A DNA stretch of 64,000 nucleotides from Mucilaginibacter_A sp050955045. Lineage in GTDB: Bacteria > Bacteroidota > Bacteroidia > Sphingobacteriales > Sphingobacteriaceae. The stretch is taken from the NCBI GenBank assembly GCA_050955045.1, contig JBPBQV010000030.1, positions 301,001 through 365,000 of the forward strand. The letters are read 5' to 3'. The notes under the pieces were generated by a model that ran no database searches, was not told the origin of the DNA, and saw only the letters and a list, made by a program, of their open reading frames with translations. The position numbers were made by a program, and so were the translations under genes. Shown piece by piece: positions 7,822 through 17,500 of the stretch (position 1 is the first letter of the stretch; each line of letters opens with the position of its first letter).

Positions 7822-9936
7822 TTAAGAATGTTTAAGGATAACCACAGAACGGCCCGCTACGTTAATCGTTTCTGCTGCTTTGAAAGAAATTCTGTGTTCC
7901 GAGATGCAATTTTCCCAAGTATCCAAAACTTTAACCCAGGTTTTACCAAATTTTTCGGGAGGAAGCACATAATCCAGCGGACCGTAGTGGGCGTTAAAAA
8001 TTACGTAGAAACTTTCATCCACAACTTTATTTCCTCGTTCATCCACACAATGTAATTCGTTTCCGTTTAGGTAAACGCCAAGTGATTTTGCAAAATCATG
8101 CGACCAATTTGCTTCCGACATTTCTTTTCCCTGAGGCAAAAACCAAGTAATATCGTTCAAGCCAACACCTTTAATAGCTTGCCCTTGAAACCATTTACGG
8201 CGACTGAAAGCAGGATGGCTATTGCGAAAGGAAATCAGTTTTTGAGTAAATTGCTGCAAATCTAAATCTGCATTCTCCCAGTTTAACCAGGAAACTTCAT
8301 TATCCTGGCAGTAGGCATTGTTGTTTCCGTTTTGCGTACGCCCGAATTCATCTCCGGCAACCAGCATCGGTACGCCTTGAGATAAAAATAAAGTGGTTAA
8401 CAAGTTTCGTTTTTGCTGGTTGCGAAGTGCAATTATTTCCGGATCGTCTGTTGGTCCTTCTACACTGCAATTCCAAGAACGATTGTGGTTTTCTCCATCC
8501 TGGTTGTTCTCTCCGTTGGCTTCATTGTGTTTCTCATCATAAGAAACCAAATCGTGCAGCGTAAAACCATCATGTGCCGTAATAAAATTGATGCTGGCAG
8601 TAGGCCGCCGCATATCATTCTGATATAAATCGGGACTGCCGGTTAAGCGTTCTGCAAATTCGCCCAGCATACTATCGGCACCACGCCAGTAATCGCGCAT
8701 ACAATCGCGGTATTTGCCATTCCATTCTGCCCAATCGGCCGGGAAATTACCAACCTGATAACCACCTTCGCCAATATCCCAGGGTTCTGCAATCAGTTTC
8801 ACCTGAGAAATAACCGGATCCTGGTAAATAATATCAAAAAAACCGCCCAGCATATCTACATCGTGCAGTTCGCGGGCCAGTGTGGCAGCCAAATCAAAAC
8901 GGAAACCATCTACGTGCATATCTAAAATCCAGTAGCGCAAGCTGTCCATAATTAGCCGAAGTACGTTTGGAAGATTGGCATTTAGCGTATTTCCGGTACC
9001 GGTATAATCTTTGTAATACTGGTTGCTTTCATCCATCAGGCGGTAGTAGGCTGAATTATCAATCCCTTTAAAAGATAAAGTTGGCCCGAGTTCATTACCT
9101 TCTGCAGTATGGTTGTAAACCACATCAATAATAACTTCCAGCCCTGCTTTATGCAGTGCTTTAACCATGTTTTTAAATTCAATCACCTGCTCGCCGTGTA
9201 TACCGCTGCTGGAATAGCGTGCATCAGGCGCAAAAAAGCCAATGGTGTTGTATCCCCAATAGTTGGATAAACCTTTTTTTAACAAATGCTCATCAACAAT
9301 AAAATGATGAATAGGCATTAACTCTACAGCAGTAATGCCTAAATCCTTTAAATATTTTATCGTTGCCGGATGTGCTAATGCTGCATAACGGCCTCTTATT
9401 TTTTTCGGAATTTCCGGATGCAGCATAGTAAAACCTTTTACATGAGTTTCGTAAATAATGGTTTTATGATAAGGAATATCAGGCGCTTTATCATCTTCCC
9501 AATCATAATTAGGATTAATTACCACACTTTTCGGAATGTGAGAGCTACTATCAGCATCATTGTAACTTAAATCTTTATCCGGACTATTTATATGGTATCC
9601 AAAAACAGATTCGTGCCATTTTACTGGTCCGGCAATAGATTTAGCATAAGGATCTATCAACACTTTGTTAGGATTGTAGCGATGTCCGTTTTTCGGATCG
9701 TATGGTCCGTAAACCCGGTATCCGTAAAGCTGTCCGTGCAAAATATTGGGCAGGTAAACATGCCAGATGTGGTGTGTGCGTTCTTTTATCTGTATTTTAG
9801 TTTCGTTGTTGTTATTATCAAACAAGCATAATTCTACACCGGTTGCGTTATTGGCAAACAAAGCAAAATTAACCCCTTTTCCATCCCAGGTTGCTCCTAA
9901 AGGATATGGGTTGCCCGGAAATTCAGTTATATCCAT
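7822..9936 (-). CDS. glgX: Glycogen debranching enzyme, GlgX/TreX type
   Basis: This 704-aa isoamylase-type GH13 enzyme has the normal family length. It opens with PGNPYPLGATWDGKGVNFA, the N-terminal CBM48 start, followed by DVVYNHTAEGNELGP near 275, DGFRFDLAATLAR near 345 (nucleophile Asp), AEPWDIGEGGYQ near 380 (acid Glu) and TAHDGFTLHDLVSY near 457. It removes alpha-1,6 branches from glycogen and frees the linear maltodextrins that TreY and TreZ need. It is first in the operon glgX-treZ-treY/malQ, which matches the classical treX-treZ-treY order. The whole route from glycogen to trehalose is therefore encoded together. Confidence 0.95.
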   Translation of the reverse strand: MDITEFPGNPYPLGATWDGKGVNFALFANNATGVELCLFDNNNNETKIQIKERTHHIWHVYLPNILHGQLYGYRVYGPYDPKNGHRYNPNKVLIDPYAKSIAGPVKWHESVFGYHINSPDKDLSYNDADSSSHIPKSVVINPNYDWEDDKAPDIPYHKTIIYETHVKGFTMLHPEIPKKIRGRYAALAHPATIKYLKDLGITAVELMPIHHFIVDEHLLKKGLSNYWGYNTIGFFAPDARYSSSGIHGEQVIEFKNMVKALHKAGLEVIIDVVYNHTAEGNELGPTLSFKGIDNSAYYRLMDESNQYYKDYTGTGNTLNANLPNVLRLIMDSLRYWILDMHVDGFRFDLAATLARELHDVDMLGGFFDIIYQDPVISQVKLIAEPWDIGEGGYQVGNFPADWAEWNGKYRDCMRDYWRGADSMLGEFAERLTGSPDLYQNDMRRPTASINFITAHDGFTLHDLVSYDEKHNEANGENNQDGENHNRSWNCSVEGPTDDPEIIALRNQQKRNLLTTLFLSQGVPMLVAGDEFGRTQNGNNNAYCQDNEVSWLNWENADLDLQQFTQKLISFRNSHPAFSRRKWFQGQAIKGVGLNDITWFLPQGKEMSEANWSHDFAKSLGVYLNGNELHCVDERGNKVVDESFYVIFNAHYGPLDYVLPPEKFGKTWVKVLDTWENCISEHRISFKAAETINVAGRSVVILKHS

Positions 9937-10218
9937 GTCCGTATAAATAAATTTCCGTTTGCAAATGTTTTATCAGGAGAGGCTTTGCATGAAACTAAAT
10001 AAAGCATCATACGTATTTCACTTAATAAAAAAAGCAGCATAAAAACAGCATTTACAGCCAGAGATAAACGCATATTATGGTGCAGATAAACCAGATTATT
10101 TTAGATTTGCACACTTTCTGCGCAGATGATACAACATTTTAATATTTGCCGAATTAACTTTTCTACTAACACAAATGCTATTTTTACCACAGTAAAATCA
10201 GCACAACAATAAAACTCC
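9937..10218. other. Divergent promoter region between glgX and the GH63 gene
   Basis: These 282 bases lie between divergently read genes and hold no coding frame worth reporting. A dispersed-element copy of the TGCTGTTTTT type lies at 10041-10050 (reverse strand), beside a second partial copy (AAAGCAGCAT). A TAGATTTG box at 10102-10109 could serve the plus-strand gene. No clear box was found for glgX. Confidence 0.5.
10102..10109 (+). promoter_or_regulatory. Candidate -7 box for the GH63-like gene
   Basis: TAGATTTG matches TAnnTTTG and would start a transcript with a leader of about 100 bases. The upstream -33 position reads only TATGG, a weak match. Confidence 0.35.
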
Positions 10219-12858
10219 ATGATGTTTGATGATGATACAACCAATGCAGAACAGCTGCGCATACTTGAAAATGAAGCCAAAGAAATTCCGTTAGAAAAAT
10301 GGGGGCCATATTTGAGCGAACGCCAATGGGGAACCGTTAGAGAAGATTACAGTCAGAACGGCGATGCCTGGAACTATTTTCCGCATGATCATGCCCGGAG
10401 CCGTGTTTACCGTTGGGGAGAAGACGGGTTAGCCGGTATTTCTGATTATTACCAACAATTGTGCTTTGCCATAGCTTTATGGAACGGTAACGACAAGATT
10501 TTAAAAGAGCGCCTTTACGGTTTAACCAATTATCAGGGCAACCACGGCGAAGATGTAAAAGAACTGTATTACTACCTGGATAATGTGCCTACACATTATT
10601 ACATGAAGTATTTGTACAAATATCCGCAGCAGGCTTTCCCATATCAGGATTTGAACCGCACCAATGGCCAGCGTTCCAAGACAGAACAAGAATATGAGCT
10701 ACTGGATACTGGTGTTTTTGATAATGACAAATACTTTGATGTAGTAGTAGAATATGCTAAAAAGAATTCGGAAGATGTTCATATCCGTATAGAAATAACC
10801 AACCGCGGAGAGGAAGATGCGCCGATAACCGTATTGCCAACTTTGTGGTTTTACAACCGCTGGCAGTACGATAAATCTAAACCAAAACCCGTTATTGAGC
10901 ATGAAGAAGACGGCTCTGTACGCGCAACACATGTGCCTTTAGGAACGTATCATTTGTATTATGACGAGCCGGATTATACTTTGTTTACCGAAAACGAAAC
11001 CAATAAAGAACGTTTGTTTGGTGTGCCCAATGATGTTCCGCATGTAAAAGATGCTTTTCACGAAGCCATCATCAACGGTAAAGATTTGGAAGAACTGCAG
11101 GCATTAAACTCCGGCACCAAGTTTTCACCGGTTTACAAATTCAATATCAAAGCAAAATCTTCTAAAACCATTAAGCTGCGTTTATCAAAAGGCAGGATCA
11201 AAAAGCCGCTTGATGAGAAGTTTGATGCGCTGTTTATCACCCGAAAAACAGAAACAGATGCGTTTTACGGTAAAATTTCTCCGGAAAATAAAGATCCAGA
11301 TTTGCTAAACATTCAGCGTCAGGCTTTAGCTGGTTTATTGTGGAGCAAGCAGTATTATCATTATGATACACAGCGTTGGCTCACTACCAGCGACGGAATT
11401 TCGCCGGTGGTAGAAAACCGCTTGAATGGCCGGAACAGCAGCTGGAAATATCTGAAAAACCAGGATGTAATTTCGATGCCCGATAAATGGGAATATCCGT
11501 GGTACGCGGCCTGGGATTTGGCTTTTCATTGTGTGCCGATGGCGATGATTGACCCCACTTTCGCCAAAAACCAGCTGATCCTGATTATGCGCGAATGGTA
11601 CATGAACCCGGAAGGGCAGATTCCGGCTTACGAATGGAATTACAGTGATGTTAATCCGCCGGTACAAGCTTGGGCTGCGCTGGAAGTTTATCGCATCGAA
11701 AAAGAGAAAAAAGGCGAAGGCGATGTACGGTTTTTGAAACGTGTTTTTCAGAAACTGATCATCAATTTTACCTGGTGGACTAACCGCGTGGATGTGGAAG
11801 GAAAAAATATTTTCGCAGGCGGTTTCCTCGGTCTGGATAACATCGGCGTGTTCGACCGCAACAGCAAACTAAATGGCGAGCTGGAACTGGAACAGGTTGA
11901 CGGAACCAGCTGGATGGGCATGTACGCGCTAAACATGATGGATATTGCCCTTGAAATTGCGATGCACGATGATGCTTTTGAAGATTCGGCGGTTAAGTTT
12001 TATGAACATTTTGTTCTGATTGCTGATGCCCTGAACGGAATGGGTTTGTGGAGCGATGAAGACAAGTTTTTTTACGATACGCTTCGCCTGCAAAGCAATC
12101 ACGCTTATCACCTTAAAGTACGTTCTATTGTTGGCTTAACTTCACTTTTTGCGGTATCTGTTTTTAGTTACCATAATCTGGAAAAGCTGCGTGATTTCCG
12201 TAAAAGAGCAACGTGGCTCAACCAGTTCCGCGAAAAAAACAAGCAGTTTTTACCGATAACCGATAACAGTAAAACGGGCAAAGTTTTGCTTTCTATTGTT
12301 GATAAAGAAAAATTGACCAGTTTGTTAAGCAGGGTTTTTGATGAAGATGAGTTTTTAGCCGAAGGCGGCGTCCGGGCTTTATCAAAAGCTTACAAAGATG
12401 AGCCATATTCTGTTGATATTGAGGGAAATACTTATACCATTCAATATGATCCGGCCGAATCTACTTCTGATATGTTTGGCGGAAATTCTAACTGGCGCGG
12501 GCCAATCTGGATTCCGATAAACTATACGCTGATCAGGGCTTTACGCAGATACCACGAGTTTTATGGGGAAGATTTTACGCTGGAATATCCAAAAGGATCG
12601 GGCAAATTTATCAACCTAAAAGAAGCAGCAGATGAACTTTCGCAACGTCTGATCAATATTTTCACCAAGGATGAAACCGGCAAACGCCGTGTAAATGGCG
12701 ATGATAAAGGCTTTTACCAGAAACCGGAGAATGCTGATCTGGTATTATTTTATGAGTATTTTCATGGAGATAACAGCCGCGGTGTAGGTGCAAGTCACCA
12801 AACTGGTTGGAGTTCGCTGATTGCTAATTTGATTTCGGATATTGGGAAAGATGCTTAG
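10219..12858 (+). CDS. GH63-like glucosidase (MGH1-like glycoside hydrolase domain)
   Basis: This 879-aa protein without a signal peptide resembles the long bacterial proteins annotated as glucosidase in GH63. Recognisable parts are ERQWGTVREDYS and NYFPHDHARSRVYRWGEDG at the N-terminus, DKWEYPWYAAWDLAFHCVP near 420, where conserved acids of the (alpha/alpha)6 barrel lie, and FGGNSNWRGPIWIPINY near 755. The family includes processing alpha-glucosidases and mannosylglycerate/glucosylglycerate hydrolases. The setting between a glycogen-to-trehalose operon and MscS/OtsAB suggests a compatible-solute or alpha-glucoside substrate, but that is inference. The first codons are ATGATG; either ATG could be the start. 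Confidence 0.8.
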   Translation: MMFDDDTTNAEQLRILENEAKEIPLEKWGPYLSERQWGTVREDYSQNGDAWNYFPHDHARSRVYRWGEDGLAGISDYYQQLCFAIALWNGNDKILKERLYGLTNYQGNHGEDVKELYYYLDNVPTHYYMKYLYKYPQQAFPYQDLNRTNGQRSKTEQEYELLDTGVFDNDKYFDVVVEYAKKNSEDVHIRIEITNRGEEDAPITVLPTLWFYNRWQYDKSKPKPVIEHEEDGSVRATHVPLGTYHLYYDEPDYTLFTENETNKERLFGVPNDVPHVKDAFHEAIINGKDLEELQALNSGTKFSPVYKFNIKAKSSKTIKLRLSKGRIKKPLDEKFDALFITRKTETDAFYGKISPENKDPDLLNIQRQALAGLLWSKQYYHYDTQRWLTTSDGISPVVENRLNGRNSSWKYLKNQDVISMPDKWEYPWYAAWDLAFHCVPMAMIDPTFAKNQLILIMREWYMNPEGQIPAYEWNYSDVNPPVQAWAALEVYRIEKEKKGEGDVRFLKRVFQKLIINFTWWTNRVDVEGKNIFAGGFLGLDNIGVFDRNSKLNGELELEQVDGTSWMGMYALNMMDIALEIAMHDDAFEDSAVKFYEHFVLIADALNGMGLWSDEDKFFYDTLRLQSNHAYHLKVRSIVGLTSLFAVSVFSYHNLEKLRDFRKRATWLNQFREKNKQFLPITDNSKTGKVLLSIVDKEKLTSLLSRVFDEDEFLAEGGVRALSKAYKDEPYSVDIEGNTYTIQYDPAESTSDMFGGNSNWRGPIWIPINYTLIRALRRYHEFYGEDFTLEYPKGSGKFINLKEAADELSQRLINIFTKDETGKRRVNGDDKGFYQKPENADLVLFYEYFHGDNSRGVGASHQTGWSSLIANLISDIGKDA

Positions 12859-12880
12859 AAAAGGTTGATAAAAGAAGCAT

Positions 12881-12970
12881 TTTGTCATTTCGACTGAAAG
12901 GAGAAATCTTAATCAAAGCAATATGAATTTGCAATTTGAAGAAGATTTCTCCTTTGGTCGAAATGACGAA
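12881..12970. repeat. REP-like long inverted repeat between convergent genes
   Basis: The left arm contains GTCATTTCGACTGAAAGGAG followed by AAATCTT (12884-12910). The right arm, 12942-12968, is its reverse complement with one indel and a substitution. About 31 bases separate the arms. Palindromes with this TCATTTCGAC...AGAAATCTT core are, from memory, dispersed in many Sphingobacteriaceae genomes as REP-like units. A copy of the separate short element (AAAAGAAGCAT) lies immediately before it at 12870-12880. It sits in the 121-base gap between two convergent genes and could also terminate both transcripts. Confidence 0.8.
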
Positions 12971-12979
12971 CTCGTCAGA

Positions 12980-14077
12980 TTAGATTTTTTGCTGATCAAA
13001 GCCACTTAATACAGCACGTGTTTTTGGTAAACTTTCCGGATAATTTTTCTGGATAAAAGTAACCAGGTTTTCGCGCACAAAACAACGCAGATCAAACGCT
13101 TGTGAAGAATTGGCCGCACTCATTAACGCCCTTAATTCCATCGTTTGCTCTTTAGCATCGGTAACTTGTAGCACGTTTACGCGTTTGTCCCACAAATCAT
13201 TGCTTTCTAACAAACGGGTCAATTCATTCCGGACGGCTTCAACCGGCAACGTATAATCTGCGTGGATAAAAACAGTACCGAGAATGTCCGCAGAAATCCG
13301 TGTCCAGTTCTGAAAAGGTTTTTCAATAAAATAATTGATCGGTAAAATCAGCCGGCGTTGGTCCCAAATGCACACCACCACATACGTCAGCGTAATTTCT
13401 TCCACGCGGCCCCATTCGCCTTCCACAACCAGTACATCATCAATTCGGATGGGCTGCGTAAACGCAATCTGGAAACCGGCAAACAAATTTCCTAATGATT
13501 TTTGTGCTGCAATACCAACGATAATTCCGCCTACGCCAACGCTGGTAATCAAGCCGGCACCAATTCTTCTCATGCTTTCAAAGCTGAGTAAAATGGCAGA
13601 AATAGTTAAAATTACAATCAGGCTGATGGCTATTTTCCGCAGAAACTGTAACTGCGTTCTGATTTTTCTTTCCCGTAGATTGTTCGTTTTTTTTATATCG
13701 AAAGCGTGGTAAACGTAATCTTCAAAAACAGAAATAGTACGAACCAGCATCACCGCAAAAGAAATGGTTAAAGCAATTTGTAATATTTTGTCGATTACAG
13801 CTAAAAACTTTGGATTCATGTTGAACCAGGGCATCAAAAAGTTCAGCATCAGCAGCGGAATAAACCAGGTTGATGGTTTGCCCAAATGGGTAATAATGGA
13901 TTTTAAAATGGAATAATCCGAACGTTTCTGGTAATAACTCATCAGCTTGATGATGCTGAATTTGAGCAAAAGCCCGATAATTACAGCAGCACAAAAAATA
14001 ATTGAGTTCCACAGATACGGCGGAATTCGATTAGAAAGATTGAGTATTTCGTCCGGAAAATCAGGTATGTTGATCAT
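12980..14077 (-). CDS. Small-conductance mechanosensitive channel, MscS family
   Basis: This 365-aa protein has several N-terminal membrane helices, followed by the MscS pore-lining and beta domain: GAGLITSVGVGGIIVGIAAQ (TM3 with its Gly/Ala pattern), LGNLFAGFQIAFTQPIRIDD and VEEITLTYVVV. These are hallmark features of the family. The channel opens under membrane tension and releases solutes during osmotic downshock. I prefer the start MINIPDFPDE at 14077; an ATG at 14107 would add ten residues. It stands next to the OtsAB fusion and is read divergently from it, so osmolyte release and synthesis genes are neighbours. Confidence 0.9.
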   Translation of the reverse strand: MINIPDFPDEILNLSNRIPPYLWNSIIFCAAVIIGLLLKFSIIKLMSYYQKRSDYSILKSIITHLGKPSTWFIPLLMLNFLMPWFNMNPKFLAVIDKILQIALTISFAVMLVRTISVFEDYVYHAFDIKKTNNLRERKIRTQLQFLRKIAISLIVILTISAILLSFESMRRIGAGLITSVGVGGIIVGIAAQKSLGNLFAGFQIAFTQPIRIDDVLVVEGEWGRVEEITLTYVVVCIWDQRRLILPINYFIEKPFQNWTRISADILGTVFIHADYTLPVEAVRNELTRLLESNDLWDKRVNVLQVTDAKEQTMELRALMSAANSSQAFDLRCFVRENLVTFIQKNYPESLPKTRAVLSGFDQQKI

Positions 14078-14289
14078 AGTCAATTTTATAACATCGTATT
14101 TAAACAATGTAAAGCAGCGGTTTTATATCGATAAAAACAGCATCTGCTATTTAATTCAAAATTTTACAAACTAATTAATTTGTTTCTTTTTACACCGTAT
14201 TAATTTTAATACTTCTTTTATCGCACAAAAAACCGCATTTTAAAAACTAATCAATTTGAAAAGTTTTATAGCTGTATAATATTTAGGAT
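14078..14289. other. Divergent region between mscS-like and otsAB genes, with dispersed-element copies
   Basis: A reverse-strand copy of the TGCTGTTTTT type sits at 14133-14142 inside ATCGATAAAAACAGCAT. A variant ATACTTCTTTTATCGC lies at about 14209-14224. I see no convincing TAnnTTTG box. A TATAAT-like stretch near 14274 precedes the otsAB start closely. Confidence 0.45.
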
Positions 14290-16482
14290 ATGACGGGTAA
14301 AACAATAATAGTTTCTAACAGGCTACCGGTAAAAATACAGGAAAAAGAGGGCGAATATTCTTCATCAGCAAGTGAAGGTGGACTGGCAACGGGACTGGGT
14401 TCTGTTTACCAGGAAAAAAATAATGTGTGGATTGGCTGGCCTGGAACAGAGATTGCGACTGATAAACAGGATGAAATTACAGCACAATTAGCAGATTTAA
14501 GCTTGCTTCCGGTTTTTTTGAGTCAGGGAGAAATCAGCGAATATTACGAAGGTTTTTCTAACGAAGTGCTTTGGCCGATATTTCATTATTACGCTTCCAC
14601 TTACAGTACTTACCGGGAATCCAACTGGGAATTTTATCAGCTGGTGAACCAAAAATTTGCAGATGTTGTGCTTAGCGTTGCCCAACCGGGCGATACCATC
14701 TGGATACACGATTACCAGTTGCTTCTTTTACCGGCATTAATTCGGGCAAAGTTGCCGGATGTTTCCATCGGTTTTTTTCTGCATATTCCGTTTCCTTCGT
14801 TCCAGCTTTTTCATCTCATTCCGTGGCGAAGTGAATTGCTGGAAGGTTTGCTTGGAGCGGATTTGATCGGTTTCCACACGTTTGATGATGTGCAACATTT
14901 TACACAAGCTTGCGCGCGATTGCTGCATGTTAACTTATCTTCCAACGTGATTTCTTTACCCGATCGTTTGGTTGTGGCAGAAGCTTTCCCGATGGGAATT
15001 GATGAGCAGAAATATGCTTCGCTCGCCCAAAGCGAAGAAGTGAAGCAGGAAATTAAACAACTACAGGAGAGTTTTGCTGGTGTACGCACAATTTTATCAG
15101 TTGACAGATTGGATTACAGCAAAGGCATTTTGCAGCGTTTGCAGGCTTTTGAAGAACTGTTGCTCAACAATCCGGAATATCTGGGGAAAGTGGTTTTGTA
15201 CATGATTGTGGTGCCGTCGCGTGATACTGTTCCGCAGTACAAACATTTGCGCGATGAAATTGACAAGCGTGTAGGCAACATCAATTCCTTGTTCCGCACT
15301 TTAAACTGGAGTCCGGTGCAGTATTTTTACCGTTCTTTTCCAATCGAAACTTTATCTGCTTTATACGCCAGCACCGATGTTGCCCTGGTTACGCCAATGC
15401 GCGACGGCATGAACCTGGTGAGCAAAGAATATGTAGCCAGCCGCATCCAAAATAATGGTGTTTTGATTTTGAGTGAAATGGCCGGTTCGTCGCGCGAGCT
15501 GATTGATGCGATTATCGTTAACCCAAATAACATGAACATGATGACTTCGGCCATTAAACAAGCACTGGAAATGCCAGCCGAAGAACAGGAAAGCCGGATG
15601 GTTAACCTCCGTAAAAACGTTTCCAAATTCAACGTAAAGCATTGGGTGAAAATTTTTATGGACCGTTTGCAGGAAGTGAAAGAGCAGCAGCAAGCACTTC
15701 GCACACGTTATATAAGTGAGCTTACCACCAAAGCCATCTACAAAATATATGCTAAAACAAGCAACCGGATTTTCTTTTTAGATTATGATGGCACGCTGGT
15801 TGGTTTTAATGCTGATCCTAAAAAAGCTTCACCGGATGCGGAACTATATCAGGTTTTGCAGAATCTGACGTCTGATCCGCAAAATAAAGTAATTATTATT
15901 AGCGGCCGGGACTACCAAACACTCGAAAAATGGTTCGGCCATCTGCCCATTACTTTAATTGCAGATCATGGTGCCTGGCAGAAACTAAATGGTGAGTGGG
16001 AGAGTGCACCTGCTTTGAATGCCAGTTGGAAAAAAATAGTTTCTCCGGTTTTGGAAACTTTTGCTGATCGGACACCAGGTTCTTTTATCGAAGAAAAAAC
16101 GTACTCGCTGGCCTGGCATTACCGAAAAGTAGAAACCGGTTTAGGCGATTTAAGAGCCGGAGAACTGATAAACAATTTACGTTTTATCACCAGCGATCAG
16201 GGTTTACAGATTTTGCCCGGCAATAAAGTAATCGAGGTTAAAAACATCGAAATAAACAAAGGAAAAACTGCCTTAGCTGTATTGCACGGCCAGGCTTACG
16301 ATTTTGTAATGGCTATTGGTGATGACCACACCGATGAAGATACCTTTAAAGCCATGCCCGAAAATTCTGTAACTATTAAAGTTGGCAGCAACAGCTCGGC
16401 AGCTAAATATTATGTAAACGATGTAAAAGAAGTGAGAAATTTGCTGCAAGGTTTTACATCTACTTTTTTGTTACCAGAATAA
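14290..16482 (+). CDS. otsAB: Bifunctional trehalose-6-phosphate synthase / trehalose-6-phosphate phosphatase
   Basis: This 730-aa fusion begins with a GT20 domain (residues 1 to about 470): IIVSNRLPVKI, SEGGLATGLGSVY, WIHDYQLLLLPALIR, DRLDYSKGI near 270 and ATPMRDGMNLVSKEY-like TPMRDGMNLVSKE near 370. A HAD-type phosphatase follows: FFLDYDGTLVGF near 495 with the nucleophile Asp, IISGRDYQTLEKWF and IGDDHTDEDTF near 677. It makes trehalose 6-phosphate from UDP-glucose and glucose 6-phosphate and then dephosphorylates it. One-chain TPS-TPP proteins are known in this phylum. The window therefore carries a second trehalose route besides TreXYZ. Confidence 0.95.
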   Translation: MTGKTIIVSNRLPVKIQEKEGEYSSSASEGGLATGLGSVYQEKNNVWIGWPGTEIATDKQDEITAQLADLSLLPVFLSQGEISEYYEGFSNEVLWPIFHYYASTYSTYRESNWEFYQLVNQKFADVVLSVAQPGDTIWIHDYQLLLLPALIRAKLPDVSIGFFLHIPFPSFQLFHLIPWRSELLEGLLGADLIGFHTFDDVQHFTQACARLLHVNLSSNVISLPDRLVVAEAFPMGIDEQKYASLAQSEEVKQEIKQLQESFAGVRTILSVDRLDYSKGILQRLQAFEELLLNNPEYLGKVVLYMIVVPSRDTVPQYKHLRDEIDKRVGNINSLFRTLNWSPVQYFYRSFPIETLSALYASTDVALVTPMRDGMNLVSKEYVASRIQNNGVLILSEMAGSSRELIDAIIVNPNNMNMMTSAIKQALEMPAEEQESRMVNLRKNVSKFNVKHWVKIFMDRLQEVKEQQQALRTRYISELTTKAIYKIYAKTSNRIFFLDYDGTLVGFNADPKKASPDAELYQVLQNLTSDPQNKVIIISGRDYQTLEKWFGHLPITLIADHGAWQKLNGEWESAPALNASWKKIVSPVLETFADRTPGSFIEEKTYSLAWHYRKVETGLGDLRAGELINNLRFITSDQGLQILPGNKVIEVKNIEINKGKTALAVLHGQAYDFVMAIGDDHTDEDTFKAMPENSVTIKVGSNSSAAKYYVNDVKEVRNLLQGFTSTFLLPE

Positions 16483-16486
16483 GGTT

Positions 16487-16527
16487 GATAAAAGAAGCAT
16501 TGCTTTTTGGGTGATGCTTCTTTTACA
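16487..16527. terminator. Inverted pair of the dispersed element between convergent genes
   Basis: AAAAGAAGCAT at 16490-16500 pairs perfectly with ATGCTTCTTTT at 16514-16524 across a 13-base loop. The pair sits just after the otsAB stop and ahead of the convergent methyltransferase-like gene, so it probably terminates transcription. It is one of the paired copies of the dispersed short element. Confidence 0.6.
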
Positions 16528-16573
16528 CCTGTTTTTTTAAAATGATTTATGTTTAATAACAAACAGATTCCAA

Positions 16574-17368
16574 CTATAAACTTTTGTACCAGCATTGCGG
16601 CAGAACAAGAGAAGCCTTATTTTCGTTATCAAAATCTAAAGGATGCGGAAAAGTTGTAGCAAACTCCCGCGAATTGATCCTGTCGTTTCTTAAAAATGTA
16701 AATTCTGCTATTCTGGGTATTTCCAAACCAAATTTGGTTTCCGTTCCGCAACAATTATTCGGATGGATATGAACACAAGTATGCGATTCCAAAAGCTTGT
16801 TAAACGCCAGTTCTGCAACATTAAAAAAACGCGGGTTCCAAAATTCATCCAAATGATGAAATTCAAAAATTAAAACCCTAAACCGTTTCAATAAAGCATT
16901 GGATACATTAATTAAAGCTGCAAATTCTGCACCTTCAATATCCATTTGTAACAGTAAATCACTGTTGTTTGGTTCAAATGAATCAACCCAGGAATCCAAA
17001 GTAATAAAGTCATCGTTATCGGTACAACCGATAAATTTTTTTAAAAAATTATAACTTCCGGGTTCCAGATCCAAGTTTGGTTTTTCAACCGACCGATCTG
17101 CGAGGTAAAGCTTCATTCCCAAATGAAAACAGGCTTTTTCAAACTCACTCATTACATCTACGCCTGGAGAAAAACAAGCTGCTATACCATTTAAATCATC
17201 CGGAACTAAATATCCGCCATCTTTGTCTGGGCCAACTCTTATCAATCCTTTATCAGTATGTATCGGAAATAATTTTTCAATCAGTGTTTTTACACGTTCT
17301 AGCGGTGTTCTGCTAATAATGATATTTCCTTTATCCTCAATAAAAATTTCTTTCAGTTTATTCTTCAT
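16574..17368 (-). CDS. FkbM-family methyltransferase-like protein
   Basis: This 264-aa protein has RVGPDKDGGYLVPDD near 45, CFSPGVDVMSEFEKA near 65 (SAM-binding region of a subgroup without the common VDIGAN motif) and LLQMDIEGAEFAAL near 138, the strong FkbM signature. A cluster of His and Cys follows (HIHPNNCCG). FkbM-type enzymes are SAM-dependent O-methyltransferases; the acceptor here cannot be told. It has no signal peptide. A cupin gene on the same strand lies 132 bases upstream, without obvious functional linkage. The fold call is fairly safe, the activity less so. Confidence 0.65.
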   Translation of the reverse strand: MKNKLKEIFIEDKGNIIISRTPLERVKTLIEKLFPIHTDKGLIRVGPDKDGGYLVPDDLNGIAACFSPGVDVMSEFEKACFHLGMKLYLADRSVEKPNLDLEPGSYNFLKKFIGCTDNDDFITLDSWVDSFEPNNSDLLLQMDIEGAEFAALINVSNALLKRFRVLIFEFHHLDEFWNPRFFNVAELAFNKLLESHTCVHIHPNNCCGTETKFGLEIPRIAEFTFLRNDRINSREFATTFPHPLDFDNENKASLVLPQCWYKSL

Positions 17369-17500
17369 AAGGCTGTTTTTATCCGGCTTTTTGAATGATG
17401 AATGTGCGAATATTTTAGTTGATAGTTACAAAGTTTAAGTTTATAAATTAATTATAATCATTAAAAAATATTTTTTGCTTACATGTTAAACTTTACTCAG

